From CAZHCA01 sp964530825 (GTDB lineage Bacteria; Bacteroidota; Bacteroidia; Chitinophagales; Saprospiraceae), in contig CAZHCA010000001.1 of NCBI GenBank assembly GCA_964530825.1, forward strand, positions 186,001 to 250,000: a stretch of 64,000 nucleotides of DNA. Reading direction: 5' to 3'. Numbering within the stretch: the first letter of the stretch is position 1; every line of letters begins with the position of its first letter. This document shows positions 9,162 to 17,931 of the stretch, piece after piece. The notes under the pieces are model-generated. The model searched no databases, was not told the origin of the DNA, and worked only from the letters and a program-made list of their open reading frames with translations. Made by a program: the position numbers and the translations under genes.

Positions 9162-10881
9162 GTACACCCGTCGAGGCCGCTTTGGCTTTTTCTTTTCCCG
9201 GCTGAAAAATCTTTTGTAAAGTTCGCTGCGTGATCAGGTAAGTCGGTGCTACACCATCGATACCCAGGCTACCCGAGGCCAGGGTGCCGCCCGATACCAG
9301 GGGGTTGTCCGAGGCGTAATAGGCATAGCGCAACTCAACGTCCCGCCGGATCGAATTGCGGATCTGGGAGGCGGCCTGAATGGCTTTCTGGTAGTGTGCT
9401 CCCTCCATTTCCAGGCCTACCGCCTTCCAGGAGGATTCGAGAAAATAGCGCAGAATGTCCCGGTTTTGCAGTGAGGTGCCCAACACGGTTATCATTGGGC
9501 CGCTGTAGACATTTAGTTCTCTGCCCTCGAAATCAGCCTTTTGGAAAGCATTATCCAGGGGGTAATTATCGGCGGTTCCTTCGAATACATAAGCGGTAGG
9601 TACCATAATGTCTCCCTTGCCCCCTTCCAGAATTCCCGCTTTGCCCATTACTGATATGGAGGCCACCTGCAAGTTGATAGGTGGGGTGCCTTCCTGCTCG
9701 TAAGGCTTCAGGAGTTCGTCCATCGTTTCGTAGGCTTGTTCGCCGAAGGCATAATCCATAACTAGGATAAGCGGCTTTTCCGTTTCGATGTATTGTTCAT
9801 CGATATCCAGCGTACTGCGCAGGGCATTTACCGGAATCTTAGTCATATCAAAGATCTGCACCGAAATGTTGGTACCACTTACATCGTCGATTTGCGTCAT
9901 CCCATTGCGTTCGGCGTATTGCCTTACGCGATTCCTCAAGTCCTGGTTCTTTTCCTGACTCAGTATTTCCGCCATTTCGCGCAGCGACTTTTGTTGTTCG
10001 CGCTTGAATAGGGTTGGGGCATAAAGCGTATTCATCACGCTGTGTAAATTGGCGCTGATGATGTGGATCGGGCGATGCAGCAAGTCGTTTTGAAAAAGGT
10101 AGCTTTTGATATTATGGGCCCAGCTCTCTCCGTAGTAATGGTGGCCAATTTTTTCTCGTAGGGCGGAAGAAAAAGCGATTTCCCGATCGCGGTTTTCTTC
10201 TGCCTCTTCGGTTGCGCGCTGCCCCAGCCAATAGGTGATATGAAAAATACTATTGACGTTAGGATCCTTGCGGAAGCGTTCACAGGCTTCGGCAATCTCT
10301 TCGTAGGTGCGTCCAAGCAGGGTGCTCAGATAGGTATAAGCGACCTCTAGGTTATAATCCTCGCCCGCCTCCTCGCGACGTACGATGTCGGCCAGCATGG
10401 CCCACTCTCTTCTTTTTTCACCTTTGTGGGTTTCACTATTGCGCCGGATTTTCTCCGCTTCGATGTACATGAAGGTAAGGTGGGTGAGGATATCGTATAT
10501 ATCACTACGACCGCGTGTCATTTCGATGAACATCTGTTCTTCATCGATCCGGTAGCTGTGACGTCGACGCTTTGATGCGACGATGGGGTCAAAATGTGTT
10601 TTTTCAAATCCCTCGCGGGAGATCAGCCGGATGAACCGGCATTCCTCAATGCCTTTGGGCAGGCGTTGGAAGACGTAGAGCAGGCCGTTGAGTTCCACTT
10701 TTTCGGGATCGGTGATGGAACCGTAAATTTCCGGGCGCAAGAGGGTGAGGGCTTCGATCATGGCCTCGCCCGACAGTCCGAGGGGTTTGTAAGAGCCGCG
10801 AATGAAGAGGTGGCGCATGGCAATGTAAAGCCGCTGGACAGCAGCACGTGCAATTTGGGCTCTACTTCTTTCGGTGATCAT
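9136..10881 (-). CDS. Uncharacterised protein with nucleoside-phosphorylase-like C-terminus
   Basis: 581 residues, no signal peptide. The first 330 or so residues are charged and helix-rich (repeated Glu/Arg heptad-like stretches) and match nothing I can name. The C-terminal 250 residues read like the purine-nucleoside phosphorylase/MTA-nucleosidase fold: a PLILVMDYAFGEQA strand-turn, Gly-rich loops, GLEMEGAHYQKA (equivalent to the ligand-binding E-M-E of nucleosidases) and YAYYASDNPL (equivalent to the catalytic S-D near the end). It may be the family recently named DUF6909, but I am not sure of that number. A cytosolic nucleotide or nucleoside-hydrolysing role is inferred only. It is monocistronic and convergent with the PAP2 gene. 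Confidence 0.6.
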   Translation of the reverse strand: MITERSRAQIARAAVQRLYIAMRHLFIRGSYKPLGLSGEAMIEALTLLRPEIYGSITDPEKVELNGLLYVFQRLPKGIEECRFIRLISREGFEKTHFDPIVASKRRRHSYRIDEEQMFIEMTRGRSDIYDILTHLTFMYIEAEKIRRNSETHKGEKRREWAMLADIVRREEAGEDYNLEVAYTYLSTLLGRTYEEIAEACERFRKDPNVNSIFHITYWLGQRATEEAEENRDREIAFSSALREKIGHHYYGESWAHNIKSYLFQNDLLHRPIHIISANLHSVMNTLYAPTLFKREQQKSLREMAEILSQEKNQDLRNRVRQYAERNGMTQIDDVSGTNISVQIFDMTKIPVNALRSTLDIDEQYIETEKPLILVMDYAFGEQAYETMDELLKPYEQEGTPPINLQVASISVMGKAGILEGGKGDIMVPTAYVFEGTADNYPLDNAFQKADFEGRELNVYSGPMITVLGTSLQNRDILRYFLESSWKAVGLEMEGAHYQKAIQAASQIRNSIRRDVELRYAYYASDNPLVSGGTLASGSLGIDGVAPTYLITQRTLQKIFQPGKEKAKAASTGVPTYEEQEP

Positions 10882-10943
10882 ACCTTAACGTTGCGGGTGA
10901 GCAAAAAAGTTAAGGTTATAACAAGCGTGGTGCAAAAAAGGAT

Positions 10944-10979
10944 AAAAAAAAGAGCCAAGTCTACCCCCTTACCTGGCTC
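10944..10979 (-). terminator. Intrinsic terminator, minus strand
   Basis: Read on the minus strand, GAGCCAGGT and ACTTGGCTC form a stem around a loop of about 10 bases, followed by eight T. It lies 159 bp beyond the stop of the T9SS cargo gene and about 60 bp before the convergent-free start of the next gene, so it most likely ends the T9SS cargo transcript. Confidence 0.7.
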
Positions 10980-11137
10980 CATTCAATTTATTATCAGAAA
11001 CAAATCCCTTGTTAATACCTCTACCCAGTTTGAACTGCTGCCGCTTTTTGCTCCGAACCCCGAACCAAGCCCCCATGGAGGAGACAAAACTCGAACACTA
11101 CTTTGGCAGATGATTATGATCCTGGGAAGAGACCTTC

Positions 11138-12268
11138 CTAGTTGATCTTAACAATTCTCTGCGTCGTCCTCTTTCCTTTATCGGTTACGATTTGCAACCA
11201 ATAAATGCCTTGCGGCAGTGCAGTGGTGTCAAAAATGACCTGTTGTTGCCCATTTACGGGTAAAGGTGCGGCAGCGCTCATTTGGCGACCGCTTAAGTCG
11301 AACAGTTGGAGATCCAAGATCTCTTCATTATCTGATTCGCTTTCGACTACCATCCGGTCGTGGACCGGGTTGGGATAGACGCGGATCAGATTATCTAGCG
11401 CCGCCTGGTCAGTGCTGGTTACCAGCTTTTTACCTCGACGGAGATCAATATTTACTTTATCTGGAGTTACTGGATGCGCTGAGAAATCGCTGTTGAGCAT
11501 CAAAATTTCGTCGGTTTCCAACCTGAGCGTATCGTCTTTTCGCAAGCCCAGAATGATATCCTCAACGACTATCGTAATATTTAAAATCGGACCGTATCCC
11601 GTCGAGCGTTCGCCATCCAGGTTTACGACAGCTACGTCTATGCGGCCGAGCGCTTCATCATGATGAAAGAAAAAGCGATTGTCCTTGGACGGCTGTAACC
11701 AATCGGCAACCCATACCGGCCTACCAATGATGGATTTCACCAGTTCAGGGTCATATTGTAGGCTGAATGCTACGCCTTGAAAATCAATAACTGGGTTTTG
11801 TGCATCACCCAATGAAAGGGTAATATTTAGTTCATCACCGTAACCTAACTCCTGTTTGTCCGTTTCAATTTTCAGCGGCAGTGGAGATCCAACCTCCTCA
11901 AGCCGGATGCCATCCGGAACGACAGAACCCCACGTACGGCGATAATTGGCTTTGATGGCATCGGTGAGATCGTTCTCGTCGATCCGACCATCACCGTTGG
12001 CATCGGCGTAAGCGTAGTTGGTACCGTCGGGAAAGGATTCGATCCAGGGAAAAGCAATTATTTGCTTTTGCCATTCGGTTGAAGCATGCTGTCGCAGCGG
12101 CCCCTTTGTCCCGTAGGCATGGCCCCAATACAATACGTCAATCTGGTTGACCTCACCATTATTACTGATGTCTCCCGGCCATATGGGCACCTGCGCGACC
12201 GTTGTTGCTCCAGGCCAAAAACCAAGAATAAACATCAAAAGTAAGGCGTTCTTCACTTGCCGTTGCAT
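11138..12268 (-). CDS. Secreted T9SS cargo with dockerin-like and cohesin-like domains
   Basis: 376 residues from the chosen start. The frame extends to 12319, but a perfect Bacteroidota promoter (12283-12313) lies inside that extension and the Met at 12268 begins a clear signal peptide (MQRQVKNALLLMFILGF...VAQ). Next come two EF-hand-like dockerin segments (DISNNGEVNQIDVLYWG and DANGDGRIDENDL, Ca-binding Asp/Asn pattern), then a cohesin-like beta sandwich (about residues 130-270). It ends with a type A type-IX secretion sorting domain (IRVYPNPVHDRM, LFDLSGRQM, LPQGIYWLQI, final RIVKIN). It is therefore exported across the outer membrane and probably displayed on the surface. Function may be adhesion or scaffold building; the binding partner is unknown. 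Confidence 0.88.
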   Translation of the reverse strand: MQRQVKNALLLMFILGFWPGATTVAQVPIWPGDISNNGEVNQIDVLYWGHAYGTKGPLRQHASTEWQKQIIAFPWIESFPDGTNYAYADANGDGRIDENDLTDAIKANYRRTWGSVVPDGIRLEEVGSPLPLKIETDKQELGYGDELNITLSLGDAQNPVIDFQGVAFSLQYDPELVKSIIGRPVWVADWLQPSKDNRFFFHHDEALGRIDVAVVNLDGERSTGYGPILNITIVVEDIILGLRKDDTLRLETDEILMLNSDFSAHPVTPDKVNIDLRRGKKLVTSTDQAALDNLIRVYPNPVHDRMVVESESDNEEILDLQLFDLSGRQMSAAAPLPVNGQQQVIFDTTALPQGIYWLQIVTDKGKRTTQRIVKIN

Positions 12269-12282
12269 CTTAATTACGTTTA

Positions 12283-12313
12283 CAAATGTAGCTTTCTGGG
12301 TAGTGGTGATCAA
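12283..12313 (-). promoter_or_regulatory. Bacteroidota-type promoter of the T9SS cargo gene
   Basis: On the minus strand the -7 element is TACATTTG (12283-12290), a perfect TAnnTTTG. A TTG -33 element (12311-12313) precedes it after a 20-base spacer. The start site would fall near 12276, a few bases before the ATG at 12268. This is why the shorter start is preferred for the gene. Confidence 0.7.
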
Positions 12314-12462
12314 GTACATATTTTTTAAATTTTCAGGATTATGACTCCCCGTTTGGAGACTTATTTTTACAATTAGCTGGATTTTTTTTTATAAGTAATT
12401 GATTAACAGAATTATTATAAATCTATATAACAAAAAGATTAAATTTGTTTTTCTGGTTTTTT

Positions 12463-12470
12463 TAGCTTTG
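12463..12470 (+). promoter_or_regulatory. -7 promoter element of the 467-residue protein gene
   Basis: TAGCTTTG matches the Bacteroidota TAnnTTTG -7 consensus exactly and sits 25 bases before the ATG at 12496. A TTTG further upstream is only 15 bases away, closer than the usual 19-20, so the -33 element is uncertain. The surrounding 150 bases are strongly AT-rich. Confidence 0.5.
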
Positions 12471-12495
12471 GTTTTCAAGTACATCCTAAGGCAAC

Positions 12496-13899
12496 ATGGA
12501 AAATAGTAAGCTTCTTTCACTTTTGCGCACGCTCGACCGGAATGAAAGGCGTCGGTTTATCCTTTTCCTTCAATCTCCATATTTCACTCAAAATCAAGAG
12601 ATTATTGATCTCGGAATAACGCTGATCCGTCTTGCTGATGAGCAATCCTTAGAAAAAGAAACCGTATATGCCGCCAGCTTTCCGGAGGCTCCATTTGATG
12701 GAAAAAAATTGGGGTATCTCATGAATGGTTTGCTCAAGCAGCTTGAGCACTTCCTGTGCATTCAGGATTTCGAACAAGACATGTATGCTCGTGATAGTCG
12801 ACTGCTGAAAATCTTTCTCAGGCGGGACGTCCGCAAGCATTACAATTTTTTTTACGGAAAAATCGAGGAAAAGTTAAGAACAAAAGAAGAATTGGATCCT
12901 GAACTGTTGTTGTTCCGTTACCAGATAGCCGAAGTGCGCACGCTTGATGAGTCGGTGACAGCCGATTACAGTGATAAACCTTTACAATTGGCGGCCGACC
13001 GCCTGGATGAATTCTTTTTGTACCAGAAGCTCCGATATGCCTGTGCGATGCTAAACCGGCAAACGATCTTTTCCTACCGGTTTCACATACCACTAATGCC
13101 TGCGATTGAGGCCTATTTTGCGCAGATGGAACCCGTAGAACCGATGGTCCGCATATATTTTGCGGTCTATCAATCGCTTCGCTACCCAGACAATGATTCC
13201 CATTTTCATCGGCTGAAGGCTTTGATGAAAAAGCACCGCAGCTCTTTGGTGCCTTCGGAGCGTGTGTCTATTTCGCTCTATGCCATTAATTATTGTTCAG
13301 GTAAGATCCGGAAGGGCATTGCGGCCTACACGAAAGAAGCCTTGAATTTATACGTAGAGGGTGTGAAGGATCAGACTTTATTCGACGATGGTTATCTCTC
13401 CAACCGCACTTATTCCAATATCATTAAGCTTGCCTTGATGGACAGGCAGTACGACTGGGCCGAAACATTTATCCATGAGTATAATGAAAGCCTTCCGCCA
13501 AGATATCGCAAAGAGGCGTTGCATTACAATTTGGGGGAGCTGTACTATCACCGTGAAAATTACGATGCCGCGCACGCCGAACTCATTCAGCTCAATTTCC
13601 GTGATGGCCAGAATACGCTGGGATCGCGGATTTTACTCATAAAAATTTTCTTTGAAAAAGGCGAGTTGGAACCTCTACTTTCGCAATTGGCTGCCTTTAC
13701 GATCTATCTCAAGCGAACGAAAAAATTGGGTTCGGACATTAGAAAATCCTGCTTGAACTTCTGCAAACTCCTGCACAAATATTTGCGTCTGAACGGAAAG
13801 CGCACCGAGCGGCTGCGGGAAGAAATACGATCTACTCCCTTACTGGCCGAACGCAGGTGGCTGCAACAGGTCTTATCGTCCGATCAGCCCAAGGTCTGA
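12496..13899 (+). CDS. Helical repeat protein, unknown function
   Basis: 467 residues, no signal peptide or membrane segment. The protein is almost wholly alpha-helical and rich in Leu, Arg, Tyr and Phe. The C-terminal half (about residues 300-420: LGELYYHRENYDAAHAELIQLNF and similar) has TPR-like helix pairs, while the N-terminus (LLSLLRTLDRNERRRFILFLQSPYF) is characteristic of a group of uncharacterised Saprospiria proteins. No catalytic motif is visible. A scaffold or regulatory role is a guess. It has its own promoter-like element and overlaps the end of convergent feoB by 16 bp. Confidence 0.6.
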   Translation: MENSKLLSLLRTLDRNERRRFILFLQSPYFTQNQEIIDLGITLIRLADEQSLEKETVYAASFPEAPFDGKKLGYLMNGLLKQLEHFLCIQDFEQDMYARDSRLLKIFLRRDVRKHYNFFYGKIEEKLRTKEELDPELLLFRYQIAEVRTLDESVTADYSDKPLQLAADRLDEFFLYQKLRYACAMLNRQTIFSYRFHIPLMPAIEAYFAQMEPVEPMVRIYFAVYQSLRYPDNDSHFHRLKALMKKHRSSLVPSERVSISLYAINYCSGKIRKGIAAYTKEALNLYVEGVKDQTLFDDGYLSNRTYSNIIKLALMDRQYDWAETFIHEYNESLPPRYRKEALHYNLGELYYHRENYDAAHAELIQLNFRDGQNTLGSRILLIKIFFEKGELEPLLSQLAAFTIYLKRTKKLGSDIRKSCLNFCKLLHKYLRLNGKRTERLREEIRSTPLLAERRWLQQVLSSDQPKV

Positions 13900-16028
13900 T
13901 AAACCACCAAACTGGATAAATAAGCCAAGGCGGTCATGAAGAGGAACTGAATGATCGGCCACTTCCAGGTATTGGTCTCGCGCTTGACCACCGCCAGGGT
14001 GCTCATACACTGCATGGCAAAAACGTAGAAGAGAAGTAGGGAAAGGGAGGTAGCCAGGGTGTAGACCGGCTGGCCCGTATCCGGGTCGCGTGCTTTTCGC
14101 ATCTGCTGACGCACGGAGAAGGTGTCGTCATTGGATCCCAGACTGTAAATAGTGGCCATCGTGCCCACAAAGACTTCGCGGGCGGCGAAAGAGGTAATTA
14201 GGGCAATTCCAATTTTCCAGTCGAACCCCAGCGGCTCGATCGCCGGTTCAATGGCTTTTCCTAGATGACCGGCGTACGAGGCTTCCAGTTTTTTAGCCGC
14301 CAATAGATCGGCGGCTTCCAGTTCCTTTAGGTTGCGCGCTTCGGCCAACTGTTCAGCTTCCACTTCCGCGCGTTGCATCGCTTGTGACGGACCGAAGGTG
14401 GACAATACCCAAAGTACGATCGAAATCATGAGAATGATTTTGCCGGCCTCGAGCAGGAACGCTTTGACTTTCTCAAAAACGGCTAATCCCACGTTGGTTA
14501 GATTCGGAGCTTTATAGTCGGGTAGCTCTAGCATGAGGAACGACCGGTCCTCCGTACGCAGGATCCATTTGAACACCATTGCCGTAAGCAATGCGGCAAC
14601 GATACCCAATAAATAAAGCCCCATGAAAGCTAACCCCTGTAGGTTCAACAGGCCGCCCAAGACGGTCTGGGCGGGTACAACAAAAGCGATCAATACGGCG
14701 TAGACCGGTATGCGGGCCGAACAACTAATGAATGGCGTAACCAGGGTGGTAATGAGGCGTTCCTTTGGGTTGCTGATGTTGCGGGTGCTCATAATGGCGG
14801 GCACGGCACAGGCACCACCGGAGATCAGCGCTACAATGCTTTTGCCGTTTAGGCCAAAAACCTGCATGACCCGGTCGAATATAAAGGCAGCCCGGGCCAT
14901 ATAACCTGCCTCTTCCAGCAGGCCAATCAAAAAGAAAAGGATGGCAATTTGGGGTACGAAGATGACAATACCGCTCAGGCCGGCAAGGATGCCGTCAATC
15001 AATAGGTCGGTCAACAGTCCGGCCGGCAACGTCTGCCGCAGGCCGTTACCAAGGGCCGAAAAGGCTTGGTCAATCCAGTCCATCGGTACGGTGGCCCAAG
15101 CGAAAATGGCCTGGAAAACAAGTAGCATCAGGGCGAAAAAAATCAGCGGTCCCCACCAGCGATGCGTTAGTAGGCTGTCAAGGCGCTGAGTAAAGCGGTC
15201 ACTGCGGCTTTCTGCGGGAGCAGTTAGGGTGTCCTTCAGTAAAGGCGTGAAGCGGTCAAAACGCTGTAGGGTTTCTTCGACCTGGGCTTTGAGCGGCACG
15301 AAATCGGTTGCCTCCACCAGCTGGCCAATTCGGGTCCTTTCCGCTTCGTTCAGGAAAGGTAGCCAAGTGTGATGGTGCGCCAGTAGTAAGCGCTGGTATG
15401 GGGTATACTCCGGATAATCAGATTCGAGGGTCCGGACAATCTGTGTTGCCCGATCAGAAGGGCGGTAGTCTCCTGTCCAATCTTTCCCATTGGATAACGG
15501 TCGGCGGATGTGTGTATCGATGAGTTGCTGCAAGGCAGGGATTCCTTCGCCGGTACGGCCGCTGGTAGTAACGACCGGAATGCCGAGTTGACGGCGCAAT
15601 TGGTCGATCCGAATCTGCAGCCCGGCCCGCTCGGCTACATCGGTCATATTAAGGACTAGGATTATTGGTTTTTGTAATTCCCGAAGCTGGGAAAAGAGCA
15701 AGAAATGCTTCTCCAACTTATTGACATCGGCCACGTAAATAATGAGGTCAGGCTGGTTGATGTCGTGGGGGTTGGCCAGGGTCTGTACGACAATGCGTTC
15801 GTCTTTGGAATTGGGATAGAGGCTGTAACTGCCGGGAAAATCGATAAGCTGGGCGGCGCGTCCATCAGAAAGCTGCAAGCGACCTTCTTTTTTCTCTACC
15901 GTAACACCTGGGAAATTACCGACTTTTTGTTGGAGCCCCGTGAGCCGGTTGAAAAGGGTAGATTTACCGCTGTTGGGGTTGCCCATGAGAGCGATTTGTA
16001 AGACCGCCTTATCCTGCTGCACCATCAT
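13884..16028 (-). CDS. feoB: Ferrous iron transporter FeoB
   Basis: 714 residues, normal length. The cytosolic N-terminal G domain shows G1 (GNPNSGKST, about residue 17), G2 around NFPGVTVEKKEG, G3 (DFPGSY) and G4 (NMTD). A helical regulatory domain follows. The membrane part has about ten hydrophobic segments with the two Gate motifs, including GGACAVPAIMSTRNISNPKERL and FISCSARIPVYAVLIAF, each with the conserved Cys. FeoB imports Fe2+ across the inner membrane. An unusual Ala/Glu-rich helical insert (around residues 545-580) separates two late membrane segments. It starts 18 bp after feoA, forming the feoAB operon. Confidence 0.96.
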   Translation of the reverse strand: MMVQQDKAVLQIALMGNPNSGKSTLFNRLTGLQQKVGNFPGVTVEKKEGRLQLSDGRAAQLIDFPGSYSLYPNSKDERIVVQTLANPHDINQPDLIIYVADVNKLEKHFLLFSQLRELQKPIILVLNMTDVAERAGLQIRIDQLRRQLGIPVVTTSGRTGEGIPALQQLIDTHIRRPLSNGKDWTGDYRPSDRATQIVRTLESDYPEYTPYQRLLLAHHHTWLPFLNEAERTRIGQLVEATDFVPLKAQVEETLQRFDRFTPLLKDTLTAPAESRSDRFTQRLDSLLTHRWWGPLIFFALMLLVFQAIFAWATVPMDWIDQAFSALGNGLRQTLPAGLLTDLLIDGILAGLSGIVIFVPQIAILFFLIGLLEEAGYMARAAFIFDRVMQVFGLNGKSIVALISGGACAVPAIMSTRNISNPKERLITTLVTPFISCSARIPVYAVLIAFVVPAQTVLGGLLNLQGLAFMGLYLLGIVAALLTAMVFKWILRTEDRSFLMLELPDYKAPNLTNVGLAVFEKVKAFLLEAGKIILMISIVLWVLSTFGPSQAMQRAEVEAEQLAEARNLKELEAADLLAAKKLEASYAGHLGKAIEPAIEPLGFDWKIGIALITSFAAREVFVGTMATIYSLGSNDDTFSVRQQMRKARDPDTGQPVYTLATSLSLLLFYVFAMQCMSTLAVVKRETNTWKWPIIQFLFMTALAYLSSLVVYQTLG

Positions 16029-16046
16029 ACTGTTGCGCGCTTTCTG

Positions 16047-16292
16047 CTATCGACATAGGATATTTTCCATTTCTTGCTTGCGTAGGGCGAGTACCAGATT
16101 ATCGACCCGCACATAGTAGCCGCCGCCGAAAGGAGCGCGTCGAATGACAGTAATCCGGCTGCCCGGTAAGATGCCCATTGCCATCAGTTTGCTCCCAACT
16201 TGCTCATCGGCGAATTGTACGATGCGGCCCGGACGGCCGATAGGCAGTTGAGTGGCGGAATGTAATGGCCTGGGTTGATAAGTGGCAACCAT
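16047..16292 (-). CDS. feoA: FeoA domain protein
   Basis: 81 residues, the usual size of the SH3-like FeoA protein. Family features are the KLMAMGILPGSRITVIRRAPFGG core and the following YYVRVDNLVLALRKQEMENI segment. FeoA is a small cytosolic partner that supports FeoB-mediated Fe2+ import. It is followed after 18 bp by feoB. No Fur-box was identified with confidence upstream; the 112 bp before it are AT-rich. Confidence 0.93.
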   Translation of the reverse strand: MVATYQPRPLHSATQLPIGRPGRIVQFADEQVGSKLMAMGILPGSRITVIRRAPFGGGYYVRVDNLVLALRKQEMENILCR

Positions 16293-16404
16293 AGTCGTGA
16301 TCTTTGTTGGCTAATCTGTATGAAGTCTACCTGCAATCGCATACCTAATTTAATAAGTATTGCGGAAGCTTGTATATTCTTTATTTTAAAACCCAAATAA
16401 GGAG

Positions 16405-16773
16405 TTAATTAGGGCGTTGAGCGATCGGGTCGTCGTGCGGCTCGGCTACATTCTTACGGTTGGTCTCGTGTACGTAGTAGTTGAGAAAGATGTAGGCTAC
16501 CGTCCTGCTTTCGTAAGCTCGCTTGTAGATGAGTTGCCAGCCGTCCCCATCTGCTGAATGGTTTTGGTAAACCCGTAACCAACACATTCCGCTATCAGTA
16601 CACTGTACATAGCCCATGCGTTTACCGAGGACTTTTTCTGGGGCCACCGGCATCTTTACCGGAGGAAGAACCTCTTCCCGAATGCCCGCTGTTTCCACAA
16701 CGCCGATCTGGTCGATGTAGTCGTTCAGTAGCTCGTGGTAGGCAGGAGTCCATTCAAATCTATTCCGCTTCAT
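16405..16773 (-). CDS. Small protein of unknown function upstream of feoAB
   Basis: 122 residues, soluble, no signal peptide. Features seen are one Cys pair (CTDSGMC), many Tyr and Trp, and a Asn/His-containing tail. I do not recognise a family. It lies 112 bp upstream of feoA on the same strand and may share its transcript or have its own promoter; the spacing does not settle this. A role in iron metabolism is only suggested by position. Confidence 0.55.
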   Translation of the reverse strand: MKRNRFEWTPAYHELLNDYIDQIGVVETAGIREEVLPPVKMPVAPEKVLGKRMGYVQCTDSGMCWLRVYQNHSADGDGWQLIYKRAYESRTVAYIFLNYYVHETNRKNVAEPHDDPIAQRPN

Positions 16774-16882
16774 TCTTATTTAGATTAAATCCAATTTATG
16801 CAAAATAACGTTATATCAGCCTAATTTGGTTCATTTAACCGTCAAAAAAATTTGGGTGAAGTCAGGGGTTGTTAGAAAAGGG

Positions 16883-16912
16883 AAAAAAGGCGCTCCCCGG
16901 GAGCGCCTTTTG
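16883..16912 (-). terminator. Intrinsic terminator of dps
   Basis: A GC-rich inverted repeat (GGCGCTCCC / GGGAGCGCC, 16889-16907) is followed on the minus strand by six T and on the plus strand by four T. It lies 17 bp beyond the dps stop codon, so its main job is to end the dps transcript; weak activity in the other direction is possible. Confidence 0.85.
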
Positions 16913-16923
16913 GTTAGTGGTGG

Positions 16924-17442
16924 TTATTGCGCATCGGACAGGTGTGCCCGGAGCATCCAAGCCATTTTTTCGTGCTCTTCCATCAATCCAGTCAGAAAGT
17001 CTTCGGTACCTACGTCTTGATACTCGTCGGCCATTAGACTGACGTCGTGGCGCAAGGTTTGGATGACGGCTTCGTTATCCCGCAGCAAGTTGGCGATCAT
17101 CTTGTGGGCATTGCCATCGAGGTGCCCGGTTTCTTCCAGTCGCGTCATGCGTGCAAACTCTTCCATGGAGCCGGGCGCGAAAAAACCCAGACTGCGAATG
17201 CGCTCGGCAATATCGTCGATTTGTTCTTCCAATTTTTCGTACTGCTCTTGAAATAATTCGTGCAGCGGCTGGAAGAACATGCCCGTCACATTCCAGTGGT
17301 AATTGCGCAGCTTCATGTACAGGGCGTGCTGGTCGGCCAAAAGGAGTCCCAAACGCTGGGCTACGGCCGCCCGTTTTTCGGCGCTGATTCCAATGTTCAA
17401 GTCACTGGACGGTGCAATAACTTCCGATTTTTGATTAGCCAT
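16924..17442 (-). CDS. dps: Dps family ferritin-like protein
   Basis: 172 residues. The Dps signature KLRNYHWNVTGMFFQPLHELF (about residues 42-62) carries the ferroxidase His and is followed by EQYEKLEEQIDDIAERIRSLG, which carries the Asp/Glu ligands. Dps assembles into a 12-mer that oxidises and stores iron and shields DNA from peroxide damage. The N-terminal 20 residues are polar and may be a flexible tail. A strong terminator follows and a TAnnTTTG element precedes it, so it is a single-gene unit next to the feoAB locus. Confidence 0.95.
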   Translation of the reverse strand: MANQKSEVIAPSSDLNIGISAEKRAAVAQRLGLLLADQHALYMKLRNYHWNVTGMFFQPLHELFQEQYEKLEEQIDDIAERIRSLGFFAPGSMEEFARMTRLEETGHLDGNAHKMIANLLRDNEAVIQTLRHDVSLMADEYQDVGTEDFLTGLMEEHEKMAWMLRAHLSDAQ

Positions 17443-17478
17443 ACAGAAATTGTTTAAGTGAATAAAAATGGCATCTTA

Positions 17479-17486
17479 CAAAGGTA
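17479..17486 (-). promoter_or_regulatory. -7 promoter element of dps
   Basis: On the minus strand the sequence is TACCTTTG, an exact TAnnTTTG match, 37 bases upstream of the dps ATG. No well-spaced -33 element is obvious; a TTG lies 15 bases upstream of it. Confidence 0.5.
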
Positions 17487-17890
17487 AATAGCTTTTTATA
17501 ACAAGCTTACGACCCTGTATGTTTTCCTCAAAGAAAAGCTGTAAACAGGGTTGTCACCAATGAGATTTGTCAATGATTTTCCTCAAATACCAGTGATCAT
17601 TATAATGGTTTTGTAACAAAATACTGGGGAAATTTGGTCTGCCTTCCGGCTTTCTTTCTGCTGAAGAGGATTCAGCGATTTCAATAAAGTTTGGCCGGAA
17701 GCAGTAAAAGGTTCGGTTATCGGTAAGGCATTACTATTTCGAACTTGCGATCGAAGAAAATTACGGATTGGTAGAGAAAGTTAGGAGAAGGGGAGGCGTA
17801 GCGTGCAATTTGTTAAAGCGTTTGGGTAGGGCACAATTTGCAGCTACTAGTAGTTTAAGAATTTAGTTTGTTAATGCACCTATATGAATA

Positions 17891-17931
17891 CCAAGACCTC
17901 CGCCACAACGGCAGAGGCCTGGTGTTTTTTT
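17891..17931 (+). terminator. Orphan plus-strand intrinsic terminator
   Basis: A long stem (17891-17904 pairing with 17910-17922, one bulged base) is followed by GTG-like bases and seven T on the plus strand (17925-17931). On the minus strand there is no T-run after the stem, so it does not look like the terminator of the minus-strand rhodopsin gene. No plus-strand gene lies upstream for several kilobases. Confidence 0.65.

Noticed and set aside
5364..10881. Calling the caspase/PAP2/nucleosidase-like cluster an anti-phage defence island
   Set aside because: No recognised defence gene, integrase or mobility mark flanks it, and the third gene is on the opposite strand. The architecture is interesting, but the role is unproven.
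10980..11090. 36-codon minus-strand frame next to the 10944-10979 terminator
   Set aside because: Its stop lies within the terminator stem and there is no start-site support; too short to defend.
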